From NCBI RefSeq assembly GCF_050627025.1, contig NZ_CP192472.1: a stretch of 64,000 nt of DNA; one strand, given 5' to 3'. Numbering within the stretch: the stretch's first letter is position 1; each line of letters begins with the position of its first letter. This DNA is from Variovorax paradoxus_P (GTDB lineage Bacteria > Pseudomonadota > Gammaproteobacteria > Burkholderiales > Burkholderiaceae_C). This document shows, one piece after another, positions 1-17,226 of the stretch. Position numbers and translations under genes: made by a program. The notes beneath the pieces are model-generated. The model did no database searches. It had not been told where the DNA came from and saw only the letters and a program-made list of their open reading frames with translations.

Positions 1-14
1 AATCTTCTTCGAAG

Positions 15-156
15 TTGACGCGGTTTGAAAAAACAGTGCATAATCGAAGGCTCCGCTGAAACAGCTTCAGCGTCTCGCAGCGAAGGTTGCGGGGTGCGAC
101 AAGAAGATGTGGAAAGCGAAAAAAGTTTGACGGTTCTTAAAAAACCGTGATAGACT
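15..156 (+). promoter_or_regulatory. Tandem promoters of rRNA operon 1
   Basis: Two promoter-like pairs precede the 16S leader. P1 has TTGACG at 15-20 and CATAAT at 39-44. P2 has TTGACG at 127-132 and TAGACT at 151-156. Both have an 18-bp spacer. Tandem P1/P2 promoters are usual for bacterial rRNA operons. Only 14 bp upstream of P1 is visible, so a UP element or Fis sites cannot be judged in this copy. Confidence 0.6.
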
Positions 157-231
157 ACAAGGCTTCGCTGATCGCAGCAAAGCAAGACGAAGCAGACGAA
201 AGTTGCTTCGGGGTTCGTTAAAAATTTACAG

Positions 232-250
232 CCGATAAGCGTGGGCGTTT
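232..250 (+). other. 16S processing stalk, 5' arm (operon 1)
   Basis: The 19 bases at 232-250 pair with 1932-1950 downstream of 16S, with one mismatch. Such stalks are cut by RNase III to release pre-16S. A boxA-like GTTCGTTAAAAATTT lies just upstream at 213-227. The same elements recur 5779 bp further on (6011-6029 with 7711-7729). Confidence 0.75.
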
Positions 251-374
251 GAAGGTAATTGCGTAAGTTCTTCGGAACAAGTCGCAAGACTTAAAACGCT
301 CATGAGAATAGAAGTGAAGTTCACTTCAATTCCGTTTTTATGAGTTGCTCGAAAGAGCGAAAAAAATCAAGATC

Positions 375-1909
<1,535 letters not shown>

Positions 1910-1988
1910 CTGGAAACAAGCAATTTAATTTAAACGCCCACACTTATCGGTTGTTGGAAGAAGTCGAAATCTTCATTGATTCTCGATT

Positions 1989-2065
1989 GGGTCTGTAGCT
2001 CAGCTGGTTAGAGCACCGTCTTGATAAGGCGGGGGTCGTTGGTTCGAGCCCAACTAGACCCACCA
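1989..2065 (+). tRNA. ileT: tRNA-Ile(GAT), operon 1
   Basis: A 77-nt cloverleaf with encoded CCA. The anticodon GAT is at 2023-2025, the T-loop is GGTTCGAGCC, and the acceptor arm GGGTCTG pairs with TAGACCC. It sits in the 16S-23S spacer, as is usual for operons with the Ile-Ala pair. Confidence 0.97.
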
Positions 2066-2094
2066 AATCTTCTGATTTCTCGTGTGAGAGTTTT

Positions 2095-2170
2095 GGGGGA
2101 TTAGCTCAGCTGGGAGAGCACCTGCTTTGCAAGCAGGGGGTCGTCGGTTCGATCCCGTCATCCTCCACCA
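2095..2170 (+). tRNA. alaT: tRNA-Ala(TGC), operon 1
   Basis: A 76-nt cloverleaf with encoded CCA, anticodon TGC at 2128-2130, and T-loop GGTTCGATCC. It follows tRNA-Ile by 29 nt in the internal spacer. Confidence 0.97.
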
Positions 2171-2261
2171 ATAATGCGGTACTTAAATTCAACACCAAAG
2201 CGGCTTCCTGCAAATGCATGAGGCTTCTTTGTTGTTGATCGAGATCTCTTGATCAATCGGC

Positions 2262-2274
2262 TGTTCTTTAAAAA
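2262..2274 (+). promoter_or_regulatory. boxA antitermination site in the 16S-23S spacer (operon 1)
   Basis: TGTTCTTTAAAAA resembles the boxA consensus bound by NusB/S10 in rRNA antitermination. It lies about 230 nt before the 23S start. An identical copy is at 8041-8053. Confidence 0.6.
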
Positions 2275-2491
2275 TTCATAGAGTCGAATCAGCGTTGCTG
2301 ATGGAAACTGCACATTCGTAAAGGTTTAGTGCAGACCGTGCCATCAGCAACATAGAATTTTTGATTGCGTCAAAAGAAACTTCAATTTCGAGTCAAATCG
2401 AATTGAATGTACGGCATAACGCGTCAGGTGAAAGACCTGACATATTCCTTGTGATGATTTTGTGGTTTCGCGAGAAACGTCAAAGTTATAG

Positions 2492-5365
<2,874 letters not shown>

Positions 5366-5505
5366 ATAACTTTGATCAGTCTGATCAAGGTGTTATGCCA
5401 AGTTGACGCATTCAAAATACATTCAAGCAGCGCAGTCACTGCGTGCTGATTCCAAACTCTATGAATTCGTTTGACTGATCATGTGATCAGCCAGACAACA
5501 AGTTA

Positions 5506-5621
5506 TGCCTGATGACCATAGCGACGTGGTACCACTCCTTCCCATCCCGAACAGGACAGTGAAACGCGTCAGCGCCGATGATAGTGCGGGTTCCCGTGTG
5601 AAAGTAGGTCATCGTCAGGCT
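5506..5621 (+). rRNA. rrf: 5S ribosomal RNA, operon 1
   Basis: About 116 nt. The 5' strand TGCCTGATGACC pairs with 3' GGTCATCGTCAGGC, and the internal CCCGAAC and CGCCGATGATAGT elements are typical of 5S. It is followed within 15 nt by a rho-independent terminator. Confidence 0.95.
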
Positions 5622-5635
5622 CTTACAGCCAGGAA

Positions 5636-5668
5636 AAGCCCAACACAGCGTGTTGGGCTTTCCTTTTT
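5636..5668 (+). terminator. Rho-independent terminator of rRNA operon 1
   Basis: An 11-bp perfect stem (AAGCCCAACAC at 5636-5646, GTGTTGGGCTT at 5650-5660) with a 3-nt loop, followed by a T-rich tail. The tail is interrupted by CC here, unlike copy 2, and merges into the next hairpin at 5662-5702. Confidence 0.85.
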
Positions 5669-5702
5669 GTGTGAGCACCCAAAAAGTGTTCACACAAAAA
5701 GG
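5662..5702 (+). repeat. Strong inverted repeat between the two rRNA operons
   Basis: Perfect 13-bp arms (CCTTTTTGTGTGA at 5662-5674, TCACACAAAAAGG at 5690-5702) enclose a further GCAC/GTGT pairing, so the stem is about 17 bp with a 7-nt loop. It belongs to the 118-bp unique spacer and begins exactly where the two rRNA copies diverge. The remaining spacer (5703-5779) holds no gene or promoter I can support. Confidence 0.85.
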
Positions 5703-5793
5703 TAGGCAGGCAGAGTCCCTGGGGGCTACGCAAGCCACTTTACCTAGTCAGCTCTCCGTGAGCAGGCCAGTTGAAGAAAAATCTTCTTCGAAG

Positions 5794-5935
5794 TTGACGC
5801 GGTTTGAAAAAACAGTGCATAATCGAAGGCTCCGCTGAAACAGCTTCAGCGTCTCGCAGCGAAGGTTGCGGGGTGCGACAAGAAGATGTGGAAAGCGAAA
5901 AAAGTTTGACGGTTCTTAAAAAACCGTGATAGACT
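5794..5935 (+). promoter_or_regulatory. Tandem promoters of rRNA operon 2
   Basis: Identical to operon 1: P1 TTGACG 5794-5799 and CATAAT 5818-5823; P2 TTGACG 5906-5911 and TAGACT 5930-5935. Upstream of P1 lies the A-rich tract at 5773-5780, which could act as a UP element. P1 lies about 130 bp after the first operon's terminator, so the second operon has its own full promoter set. Confidence 0.6.
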
Positions 5936-6153
5936 ACAAGGCTTCGCTGATCGCAGCAAAGCAAGACGAAGCAGACGAAAGTTGCTTCGGGGTTCGTTAA
6001 AAATTTACAGCCGATAAGCGTGGGCGTTTGAAGGTAATTGCGTAAGTTCTTCGGAACAAGTCGCAAGACTTAAAACGCTCATGAGAATAGAAGTGAAGTT
6101 CACTTCAATTCCGTTTTTATGAGTTGCTCGAAAGAGCGAAAAAAATCAAGATC

Positions 6154-7688
<1,535 letters not shown>

Positions 7689-7767
7689 CTGGAAACAAGC
7701 AATTTAATTTAAACGCCCACACTTATCGGTTGTTGGAAGAAGTCGAAATCTTCATTGATTCTCGATT

Positions 7768-7844
7768 GGGTCTGTAGCTCAGCTGGTTAGAGCACCGTCT
7801 TGATAAGGCGGGGGTCGTTGGTTCGAGCCCAACTAGACCCACCA
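7768..7844 (+). tRNA. ileT: tRNA-Ile(GAT), operon 2
   Basis: Identical to the tRNA at 1989-2065: anticodon GAT, encoded CCA, 77 nt. Confidence 0.97.
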
Positions 7845-7873
7845 AATCTTCTGATTTCTCGTGTGAGAGTTTT

Positions 7874-7949
7874 GGGGGATTAGCTCAGCTGGGAGAGCAC
7901 CTGCTTTGCAAGCAGGGGGTCGTCGGTTCGATCCCGTCATCCTCCACCA
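7874..7949 (+). tRNA. alaT: tRNA-Ala(TGC), operon 2
   Basis: Identical to the tRNA at 2095-2170: anticodon TGC, encoded CCA, 76 nt. Confidence 0.97.
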
Positions 7950-8270
7950 ATAATGCGGTACTTAAATTCAACACCAAAGCGGCTTCCTGCAAATGCATGA
8001 GGCTTCTTTGTTGTTGATCGAGATCTCTTGATCAATCGGCTGTTCTTTAAAAATTCATAGAGTCGAATCAGCGTTGCTGATGGAAACTGCACATTCGTAA
8101 AGGTTTAGTGCAGACCGTGCCATCAGCAACATAGAATTTTTGATTGCGTCAAAAGAAACTTCAATTTCGAGTCAAATCGAATTGAATGTACGGCATAACG
8201 CGTCAGGTGAAAGACCTGACATATTCCTTGTGATGATTTTGTGGTTTCGCGAGAAACGTCAAAGTTATAG

Positions 8271-11144
<2,874 letters not shown>

Positions 11145-11284
11145 ATAACTTTGATCAGTCTGATCAAGGTGTTATGCCAAGTTGACGCATTCAAAATACA
11201 TTCAAGCAGCGCAGTCACTGCGTGCTGATTCCAAACTCTATGAATTCGTTTGACTGATCATGTGATCAGCCAGACAACAAGTTA

Positions 11285-11400
11285 TGCCTGATGACCATAG
11301 CGACGTGGTACCACTCCTTCCCATCCCGAACAGGACAGTGAAACGCGTCAGCGCCGATGATAGTGCGGGTTCCCGTGTGAAAGTAGGTCATCGTCAGGCT
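11285..11400 (+). rRNA. rrf: 5S ribosomal RNA, operon 2
   Basis: Copy of 5506-5621. It is followed by the same 11-bp terminator stem but with a better T tail. Confidence 0.95.
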
Positions 11401-11414
11401 CTTACAGCCAGGAA

Positions 11415-11447
11415 AAGCCCAACACAGCGTGTTGGGCTTTTTCATTT
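11415..11447 (+). terminator. Rho-independent terminator of rRNA operon 2
   Basis: Stem AAGCCCAACAC (11415-11425) and GTGTTGGGCTT (11429-11439), then TTTCATTTT. The copies diverge at 11441, inside this tail. Confidence 0.87.
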
Positions 11448-11453
11448 TGAGCG

Positions 11454-11494
11454 TTAAAAAAAGCGCGCCATCCTTCGATGGCGCGCTTTTTTTA
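11454..11494. terminator. Bidirectional terminator between rRNA operon 2 and the MBL gene
   Basis: A perfect GC-rich stem (AAAGCGCGCCATC / GATGGCGCGCTTT) flanked by an A run on the left and a T run on the right, so it can end transcription from either side. It backs up the rRNA terminator and closes the minus-strand operon whose last gene stops at 11512. Confidence 0.88.
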
Positions 11495-11511
11495 TTTCTG
11501 ATCGACAAGCG

Positions 11512-12441
11512 TCAAATATTGCGGAGGAGCGACGAGTCTCGCTCGGCCGCCCCAGCAGCGATCAATTCGGCCAAGATGTCTTCAGCCAATTGATCCAGCT
11601 CCGTATCGGCAAAGAAGCGTGAGTGGACAACACCAAAATATGACGCGCTTCGAAGCCACTCAGCCCACTCGTGCAGCGCGATGGACTGCACCTCGAGCAG
11701 CTTGAACTTCATCAGCACCTTGATGGCATGCCGAGCATGCTTTACAGGATCGTGCTGAAGGCTATCGAGCCGGCGGCGCGCTATGGCCAATGCCTTTTCG
11801 ACCTGACTGAAAACAGCTCCATGACCGGGGATCACTTGAAGGGGCGCCAACGCCTCAATCGAGTCCAGTGTTGCCGCTATATCTCCGAAGGAGGGCTCTC
11901 CGGTCAACTCGGGGAAGGCAATACCAAAACCATTTTCCCAAAGGGCATCCGCCGAAATCAGTGTTCGCGAGATGGGCTCGAACAGGATGACCGAATGAGG
12001 GTCGTGGCCTGGTGCCCCGTGTACCTGCCAAGGCTTGTCACCCAGGAAGCACTCAGTTCCAGGCTGCAGCAGCCCGGTGAATCCGAACCGCGGGCACGTC
12101 TGGCCCGTCGCAAGAAAGCTCAACCCGCTTTCGTCCCAGCGCTCAACCAAGGCCGCCTCGCCGGGGGGAATACTCGTCCGGACGGCCGGGTAGCGGTGCT
12201 GCAACGCAGCGTTGCCACCGCAATGGTCGCTGTGCAGATGCGTGTTCAGCAACCGGTCGAGCGGCCGCGCCCCAAGAACCGATTCAACAAGCGCCAGGGT
12301 CTGGTCGGCGTGCGTGACATAGCCAGTGTCGACCAGCGCAGTTTCTTCCGCGCCAACGAACAGGATGTTGTTAGATGAGAGCCAGCCGCGCTCGAAGACC
12401 ACGAGATTCGCCGGAAGACCGGCCGCGGGGCCTTCGCGCAT
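11512..12441 (-). CDS. Metallo-beta-lactamase-fold hydrolase
   Basis: A 309-aa metallo-hydrolase of the glyoxalase II/MBL superfamily. The metal-binding set is complete: H68, H70, D72 and H73 in THLHSDH, H145 in APGHD, D165 in ISADALW and H207 in IPGHG. No signal peptide is seen, so it should be cytosolic. The start codon directly abuts the stop of the upstream acyl-CoA ligase, which implies co-transcription and translational coupling. The substrate cannot be read from sequence; a thioester or lactone linked to the ligase's acyl-CoA product is a reasonable guess. The gene ends 18 bp from the bidirectional terminator. Confidence 0.85.
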   Translation of the reverse strand: MREGPAAGLPANLVVFERGWLSSNNILFVGAEETALVDTGYVTHADQTLALVESVLGARPLDRLLNTHLHSDHCGGNAALQHRYPAVRTSIPPGEAALVERWDESGLSFLATGQTCPRFGFTGLLQPGTECFLGDKPWQVHGAPGHDPHSVILFEPISRTLISADALWENGFGIAFPELTGEPSFGDIAATLDSIEALAPLQVIPGHGAVFSQVEKALAIARRRLDSLQHDPVKHARHAIKVLMKFKLLEVQSIALHEWAEWLRSASYFGVVHSRFFADTELDQLAEDILAELIAAGAAERDSSLLRNI

Positions 12442-14133
12442 TCAGGCGCCTGCGCTGGTTCTGAGTTCGCGGCGCAGAATCTTTCCGACGTTCGTTTTCG
12501 GTAGCGATTCACGAAACTCGATGTGCTTGGGCCGCTTGTAGCCAGTGAGCTGGCTATTGCAGTACTGAAGCACGGTATCTTCCGTCAGCGTCGGATCTCT
12601 GCGCACGACGAACACCTTGATCGCCTCACCCTGCTTCTCATCCGGGACGCCGACTGCGGCGCATTCGACAACACCCGGGCACAGCGAAATCACATTCTCG
12701 AGCTCGTTCGGAAAAACGTTGAAGCCGCTGACCAGGATCATGTCCTTCTTGCGATCGACGATGCGGCTGTAGCCGTCTTCTTGCATGAGCGCAATATCGC
12801 CGGTGCGCATGAATCCATCAGGGGTGAAGGCGGCCGCGGTTTCCGCGGGCTGGTTGTAATAGCCCGTCATCACATTGGGGCCCTTGATGCAAAGCTCGCC
12901 CGCGGTTCCGACGGGCAGGGAATTCCCTTCGTCGTCCTTTATTGCGATCTCGATGCTCGGCAGCGGCAAGCCGATCGTGCCGGTGAACTTTGTATTCGAC
13001 ACTGGGTTGTTCGTACCGATTGCACAGGTTTCGCTCATGCCCCAGCCTTCGATCATCGGACATCCGGTCGCCTCGAACCATCGCTGTGCCGTACCTTCCG
13101 ATGCGGCCATGCCGCCTGCTTGCGAGACGAACAGCGTCGAAAAATCGATCGACTTGAACTGTGGATGCATCAGCAGCGCATTGAACAGCGTGTTCACTGC
13201 CGGCAGCATGTGGAACGGACGCTTCTTGAGCACCGCAACGAACTTGTCAAAGTCCCGCGGATTCGGAATCAGCGTCATGTGCGAGCCCTGGCGGATGACC
13301 AAGAGGCACAGCGTGAGCGCGAAGATGTGATACAGCGGCAATGCCGCGATGCTGTTGACCTTCGACAAGTCGCCCGCGCGTGAAAGGGCCGGCGTGAACC
13401 ACGCCTCGGCCTGCAGGGTTGCTGCAACAATATTGCGATGGGTCAGCACCGCGCCCTTTGACAAGCCAGTCGTGCCGCCTGTGTACTGCAAGAAGGCGAT
13501 CGAATCGAGCGTACTTTGATCCGGGCCCAGCGGCCGACCGCGCCCATCGGCAATGGCCTTTGAAAATTCCGTAACCGTGCGGCCATCGCTCAGCGGCAGC
13601 TTGTAAGGCGGGACCATCTTCGCCAGGTGACGAACCGCCACTGTGATCCAGGCGCCGTACAAACCGCCCAGCAGATCGCCCATCGAAGTGACGACCACAT
13701 GCTTGACGGGTGTGCGCTCAATCACTTGTTCCAGCGTCGATGCAAAGTTCTCGAGAATGACGATGGCCGTGGCGCCCGAGTCCTTGAGCTGATGCTCGAG
13801 TTCACGCGCCGTGTAGAGCGGATTGACATTCACGCAGGTATAGCCCGCACGCAGCACGGCGCACATCGTCACGGCAAACTGAGGGACGTTGGGCAGCATG
13901 ATGGCCACTCGTGCGCCGGGTTCGAGGCCGAGCGATTGAAGCCAGGCACCCAGCGCCTTCGAGAGCGTGTCGAGCTCTCCGTACGACATCCAGCGCTCCA
14001 TGCAAACCGAGAACGGCCGCTCGGCGTAGCGGCTGAAAGCCTCGTCGAACATGTGGGTCAGAGACCGGTATTGCTCGGGATTGATCTCGTGAGGGACGTC
14101 GGCCGGATAGTTTTGTCGCGCGGATGTTTGCAT
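12442..14133 (-). CDS. fadD: Long-chain fatty-acid-CoA ligase (FadD-like)
   Basis: A 563-aa ANL-superfamily enzyme, close to the 561 aa of E. coli FadD. It should activate fatty acids with ATP and CoA through an acyl-adenylate. Visible motifs are the phosphate-binding loop YTGGTTGLSKG (residues 217-227), EGWGMSET (362-369), the TGD and DRKKD segments (444-464) and the C-terminal catalytic lysine K551 in TNVGKILRR. A GGAG ribosome site sits about 6 nt before the ATG. It is the first gene of a two-gene operon with the MBL hydrolase. A medium- or aryl-chain substrate is possible; the family call is firm, the chain length is not. Confidence 0.85.
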   Translation of the reverse strand: MQTSARQNYPADVPHEINPEQYRSLTHMFDEAFSRYAERPFSVCMERWMSYGELDTLSKALGAWLQSLGLEPGARVAIMLPNVPQFAVTMCAVLRAGYTCVNVNPLYTARELEHQLKDSGATAIVILENFASTLEQVIERTPVKHVVVTSMGDLLGGLYGAWITVAVRHLAKMVPPYKLPLSDGRTVTEFSKAIADGRGRPLGPDQSTLDSIAFLQYTGGTTGLSKGAVLTHRNIVAATLQAEAWFTPALSRAGDLSKVNSIAALPLYHIFALTLCLLVIRQGSHMTLIPNPRDFDKFVAVLKKRPFHMLPAVNTLFNALLMHPQFKSIDFSTLFVSQAGGMAASEGTAQRWFEATGCPMIEGWGMSETCAIGTNNPVSNTKFTGTIGLPLPSIEIAIKDDEGNSLPVGTAGELCIKGPNVMTGYYNQPAETAAAFTPDGFMRTGDIALMQEDGYSRIVDRKKDMILVSGFNVFPNELENVISLCPGVVECAAVGVPDEKQGEAIKVFVVRRDPTLTEDTVLQYCNSQLTGYKRPKHIEFRESLPKTNVGKILRRELRTSAGA

Positions 14134-14287
14134 GCAAGCTCCTTTGCGCGAATTGTGGGAGTCAGGTGCGTCCGGCCACTAGCGGGCTTCTCCTAGGACG
14201 ATGGCAACCACTGTCGCGCGTGCGATAGCTGCCCGGTGCCATCCGTCTCCGGGCAAGGGGCCGCGCCCTCGCGCGAACGGCTTGTTT

Positions 14288-15169
14288 TCAGGCCTTGCCG
14301 GACTCGCCGGGAAGCAGCACTCCAGCCGGGATATCGGGCTCGACTTCCAATGCCCGGTAAAGGGGCGTGAAATCAGGCGCCGTGAGCTCGAAGAGCTGCG
14401 CAAAGCTCTCGATCACGAAATAGTTCGCTTGGTACGTGTCGATCTTGTAGCGCGTGCGCATGGTGCGCAGCAGGTCGAGCGGCAGCCGGTGCGGCTCCCC
14501 GCTGCGCACCGCGTGCTGCAGCTCGCCCACCGAACTCAGGATGCCCGCACCGTATGCACGCAGGCCGTCCGGCTGGCGGATGAGTCCGAACTCCACCGTG
14601 TACCAATACAGCCGCGCGAGCTTCTCGCCGGCACCCAGTTCGTGCGCCTTGATGCCGCCCTCGCCATAACGCTGCACGTAGTCTGCGAAGGTCGGGTCGA
14701 AGAGCATCGGCACATGGCCGAACAGGTCGTGGAACACGTCGGGCTCGACGATGTAGTTGAACTCCTCCGGCTTGCGGATCCAGTCGGTCACTGGAAACTT
14801 GCGATTCGCAAGCAAGGTGAAGAACGGCAACTCGGGAATCAGCCCCGGCACAGCGACGATCTCCCAGCCGGTAGCCCGATGCAGCCGTTCGTTGATTTCT
14901 TCAAAGCGCGGAATGCGGTCCTTCACGCCGAGCGATGGCAACGCATTGATGAACGCATCGCAGGCAAGGCCGGGCAGTTGCGCGGCCTGCCGCTCATAGA
15001 GCCGCCTGTAGGTGTCGTGGTCGGCCGGCGTATAGCTCGCCCAGTCCTGCGGGCAGGTGTAGTCGGCATGCACCGCGCCACCACGCGAGTAGTCGCCTCG
15101 AGGCGGGCGATCCGACGCGCCGTACACAGCGGGTTTGACGGCGGCAGTGGCAGGGGCGGGGGTGTCCAT
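14288..15169 (-). CDS. phhA: Phenylalanine-4-hydroxylase
   Basis: A 293-aa iron- and pterin-dependent monooxygenase converting phenylalanine to tyrosine. The iron triad is visible: H147 and H152 in FHDLFGHVP and E193 in YWYTVEFGL. Length and lack of an N-terminal regulatory domain match the bacterial monomeric type. It is the last gene of the hppD-pheC-like-phhA operon, 17 nt after the PheC-like gene. No pterin-carbinolamine dehydratase (phhB) gene is adjacent. The 154 bp down to fadD contain only a weak GCCCGG/CCGGGC stem at 14231-14254 without a T run. Confidence 0.95.
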   Translation of the reverse strand: MDTPAPATAAVKPAVYGASDRPPRGDYSRGGAVHADYTCPQDWASYTPADHDTYRRLYERQAAQLPGLACDAFINALPSLGVKDRIPRFEEINERLHRATGWEIVAVPGLIPELPFFTLLANRKFPVTDWIRKPEEFNYIVEPDVFHDLFGHVPMLFDPTFADYVQRYGEGGIKAHELGAGEKLARLYWYTVEFGLIRQPDGLRAYGAGILSSVGELQHAVRSGEPHRLPLDLLRTMRTRYKIDTYQANYFVIESFAQLFELTAPDFTPLYRALEVEPDIPAGVLLPGESGKA

Positions 15170-15186
15170 GGAAGATTACTCTCGGG

Positions 15187-15981
15187 TTACTTGAGCCAGC
15201 GATTCATCACGCGCTGGAAATCGCCGCCGGCTTGCTGCAGGTGCAGCCATTGGTCGACATAGGCCTTGAAAGCCACGTCGTCGCGCGGCAGCATCCAGGC
15301 CATTTCGCCGTATTGCAACGGCTTCTCGGGGTTGATGGCGCAGAGTCCGGGCTTGAGCTTCTGCTGTGTGATGGCTTCAGCGGACTCGGTCACGAACACA
15401 TCGGCGCGGTTGGCCAGGATCTCGTCGAAGATCGTCACGTTTTCGCCGTGCAGCGTGAGCTTGGCCTGCTTGAAGTTGGCTCGTGCAAAGCGCTCGTTGC
15501 TGCCGCCCGGATTGAAGATGACCCGGGTCGAAGGCTTGTCGATATCCGCCACGCTCTGGTACTTGGCAACGTCGGCGCAGCGCGCAATGGGCGCCTTGCC
15601 GTTCACCATGTACGGCGCGCTGAAAAAAGCGCGCTTCTGCCGGTCTGTGGTTACCGAGACACCGCCGACAGCAATGTCGCATTTGCCCGCCGCAAGGTCA
15701 GGCAGCAGGTTTGCCCACGTGGTCTTGACCCACTCCGGCTTGGCGCCCAAGCTGGAGCTGAAACCCGCCATCAGGTCGACGTCGATGCCCTCGAACGATC
15801 CGTCCGCCTTCTGGAAGCTGAACGGCTTGTAGTCGCCCGGCGTGCAGATGCGCAGCACGGAAGCCTTCTGCACCGCATCCAGATGCGAACCTGCCGTGGG
15901 CACGGCAGGGGCCACGGCGCAACCGGAAAGAACGGCGGCCGCCGCGACAAGGGGCAGGCCGATCGAGAACGTGCTGCGCAT
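15187..15981 (-). CDS. pheC: PheC-like cyclohexadienyl dehydratase / periplasmic binding-protein fold
   Basis: 264 aa with an N-terminal lipoprotein-type signal (hydrophobic run ending LSGC), so it is exported and probably lipid-anchored. The body is a type II periplasmic-binding-protein fold. It matches my memory of Pseudomonas PheC along much of its length, for example GDYKPFS, NPGGSNERFARAN, NVTIFDEI and YVDQWLH, and it keeps a glutamate in the TESAEA segment where PheC has its catalytic acid. PheC dehydrates prephenate or arogenate to phenylpyruvate or phenylalanine. The longer upstream reading was rejected: the start at 15981 has an AGGAG site and opens directly into the signal peptide. 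An amino-acid-binding protein is the alternative, but no ABC permease or ATPase gene is adjacent. Confidence 0.72.
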   Translation of the reverse strand: MRSTFSIGLPLVAAAAVLSGCAVAPAVPTAGSHLDAVQKASVLRICTPGDYKPFSFQKADGSFEGIDVDLMAGFSSSLGAKPEWVKTTWANLLPDLAAGKCDIAVGGVSVTTDRQKRAFFSAPYMVNGKAPIARCADVAKYQSVADIDKPSTRVIFNPGGSNERFARANFKQAKLTLHGENVTIFDEILANRADVFVTESAEAITQQKLKPGLCAINPEKPLQYGEMAWMLPRDDVAFKAYVDQWLHLQQAGGDFQRVMNRWLK

Positions 15982-16009
15982 GAAGGCTCCTGTGCAATGA
16001 AAGAGGCGC

Positions 16010-17137
16010 TTATTTTGGGGCCGCCAGCACGCCACGACGCATCTGGTCGAGCTCGATGCTCTCGAACAGCGCCTTGAAATTGCCGTTGCCAAAGCCGTCG
16101 TCGCCCTTGCGCTGGATGAACTCGAAGAAGATCGGGCCGAGCTGGTTTTCGCTGAAGATCTGCAGTAGCAGCGCATCCTTCTTGCCGTCGATCAGGATCT
16201 TGCGCTTCTGCAGTTCGGCCACGCTTTCGCCGTGTCCGGGAATTCGCTTGTCGACCAGCTCGTAATACGTGTCGATGGTGTCGAGCAGCGTCACGCCCTT
16301 GGCGCGCAGCGCATCGACCGTTTCGTACAGGTTGTCCGAGCCCATTGCGATGTGCTGGATGCCTTCGCCGCGGTACATGTCCAGGTACTCCTGGATCTGG
16401 CCCGCCTGCTCCTTGCCTTCTTCATTGATCGGAATGCGGATCTTGCCGCACGGGCTGGTCATGGCCTTGCTCTTCACGCCTGTCACCTGGCCTTCGATGT
16501 CGAAGTACTTGATCTCGCGGAAGTTGAAGAGCTTTTCGTAGAAGCCTGCCCACACGTTCATCCGGCCCCGGTAGACGTTGTGCGTGAGGTGGTCGATGTA
16601 GGTAAGGCCGTTGCCCTTGGGCGCCAGCGCGTCCTGCGAGGCCACGCCCGGGAGCGGTTCGAAGTCGACGTCGTAAAAACCGATGTTGCCGATGTCGCCC
16701 GGCTTCGCACCGTTCTTGCCGGGCCAGCGGTCGACCAGGTAGATCAGGCTGTCGCCGATGCCCTTGATGGCGGGAATATTCAATTCGCCAGGCCCCGCCT
16801 TGTCGGCAAAACCCCAGGCGCCGAGCGAGATCGCGCGCTCGTAGGCCTGCTTGGCGTCTTGCACCCGAAACGCAATGGCGCAGACGCTCGGGCCGTGCTC
16901 GCGCGCAAAGCGCTGCGCGAACGAGTCGGGCTCGGCATTCACGATGAAATTGATCGTGCCCTGGCGATACAGCAGCACGTTCTTGTGGCGGTGCTTGGCC
17001 ACCGCCGTGAAGCCCATGCGCTCGAACACCTGGCCCATGGCAACGGGATCCGGCGCCGCGTATTCGATGAACTCGAAGCCGTCGGTCCCCATCGGGTTCT
17101 CCCAAGGCGTGAAGGCGGGGGCGTCGATATGGCTCAT
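16010..17137 (-). CDS. hppD: 4-Hydroxyphenylpyruvate dioxygenase
   Basis: A 375-aa enzyme converting 4-hydroxyphenylpyruvate to homogentisate, the committed step of tyrosine breakdown. It has two vicinal-oxygen-chelate halves. The iron ligands sit in the second half: H183 (IDHLTHNV), H262 (IQHIAMG) and E339 (FFEFIQRKG). The chosen start at 17137 has a GGAG site; a start 21 codons upstream adds an unlikely hydrophobic tail. It is the first gene of the operon that continues into the PheC-like gene (28 nt) and phhA. The divergent Lrp-type gene is the obvious regulator. Confidence 0.96.
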   Translation of the reverse strand: MSHIDAPAFTPWENPMGTDGFEFIEYAAPDPVAMGQVFERMGFTAVAKHRHKNVLLYRQGTINFIVNAEPDSFAQRFAREHGPSVCAIAFRVQDAKQAYERAISLGAWGFADKAGPGELNIPAIKGIGDSLIYLVDRWPGKNGAKPGDIGNIGFYDVDFEPLPGVASQDALAPKGNGLTYIDHLTHNVYRGRMNVWAGFYEKLFNFREIKYFDIEGQVTGVKSKAMTSPCGKIRIPINEEGKEQAGQIQEYLDMYRGEGIQHIAMGSDNLYETVDALRAKGVTLLDTIDTYYELVDKRIPGHGESVAELQKRKILIDGKKDALLLQIFSENQLGPIFFEFIQRKGDDGFGNGNFKALFESIELDQMRRGVLAAPK

Positions 17138-17226
17138 AAAGGGGTCTCCGGAGGTGGGTTCGAATGGATAAAGAAACAGAAATATTACGAAGAAGCGCAC
17201 CGAAGCGCCCTTTGCTGCAATGTAGG

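Noticed and set aside
11671..12378. A 235-aa plus-strand frame opposite the MBL hydrolase
   Set aside because: Antisense shadow of a well-supported gene with all metal ligands; composition is arginine- and glutamine-rich as expected for GC-rich shadows.
14134..14287. Possible terminator after phhA
   Set aside because: Only a 6-bp stem with a 12-nt loop and no T run; not strong enough to annotate.
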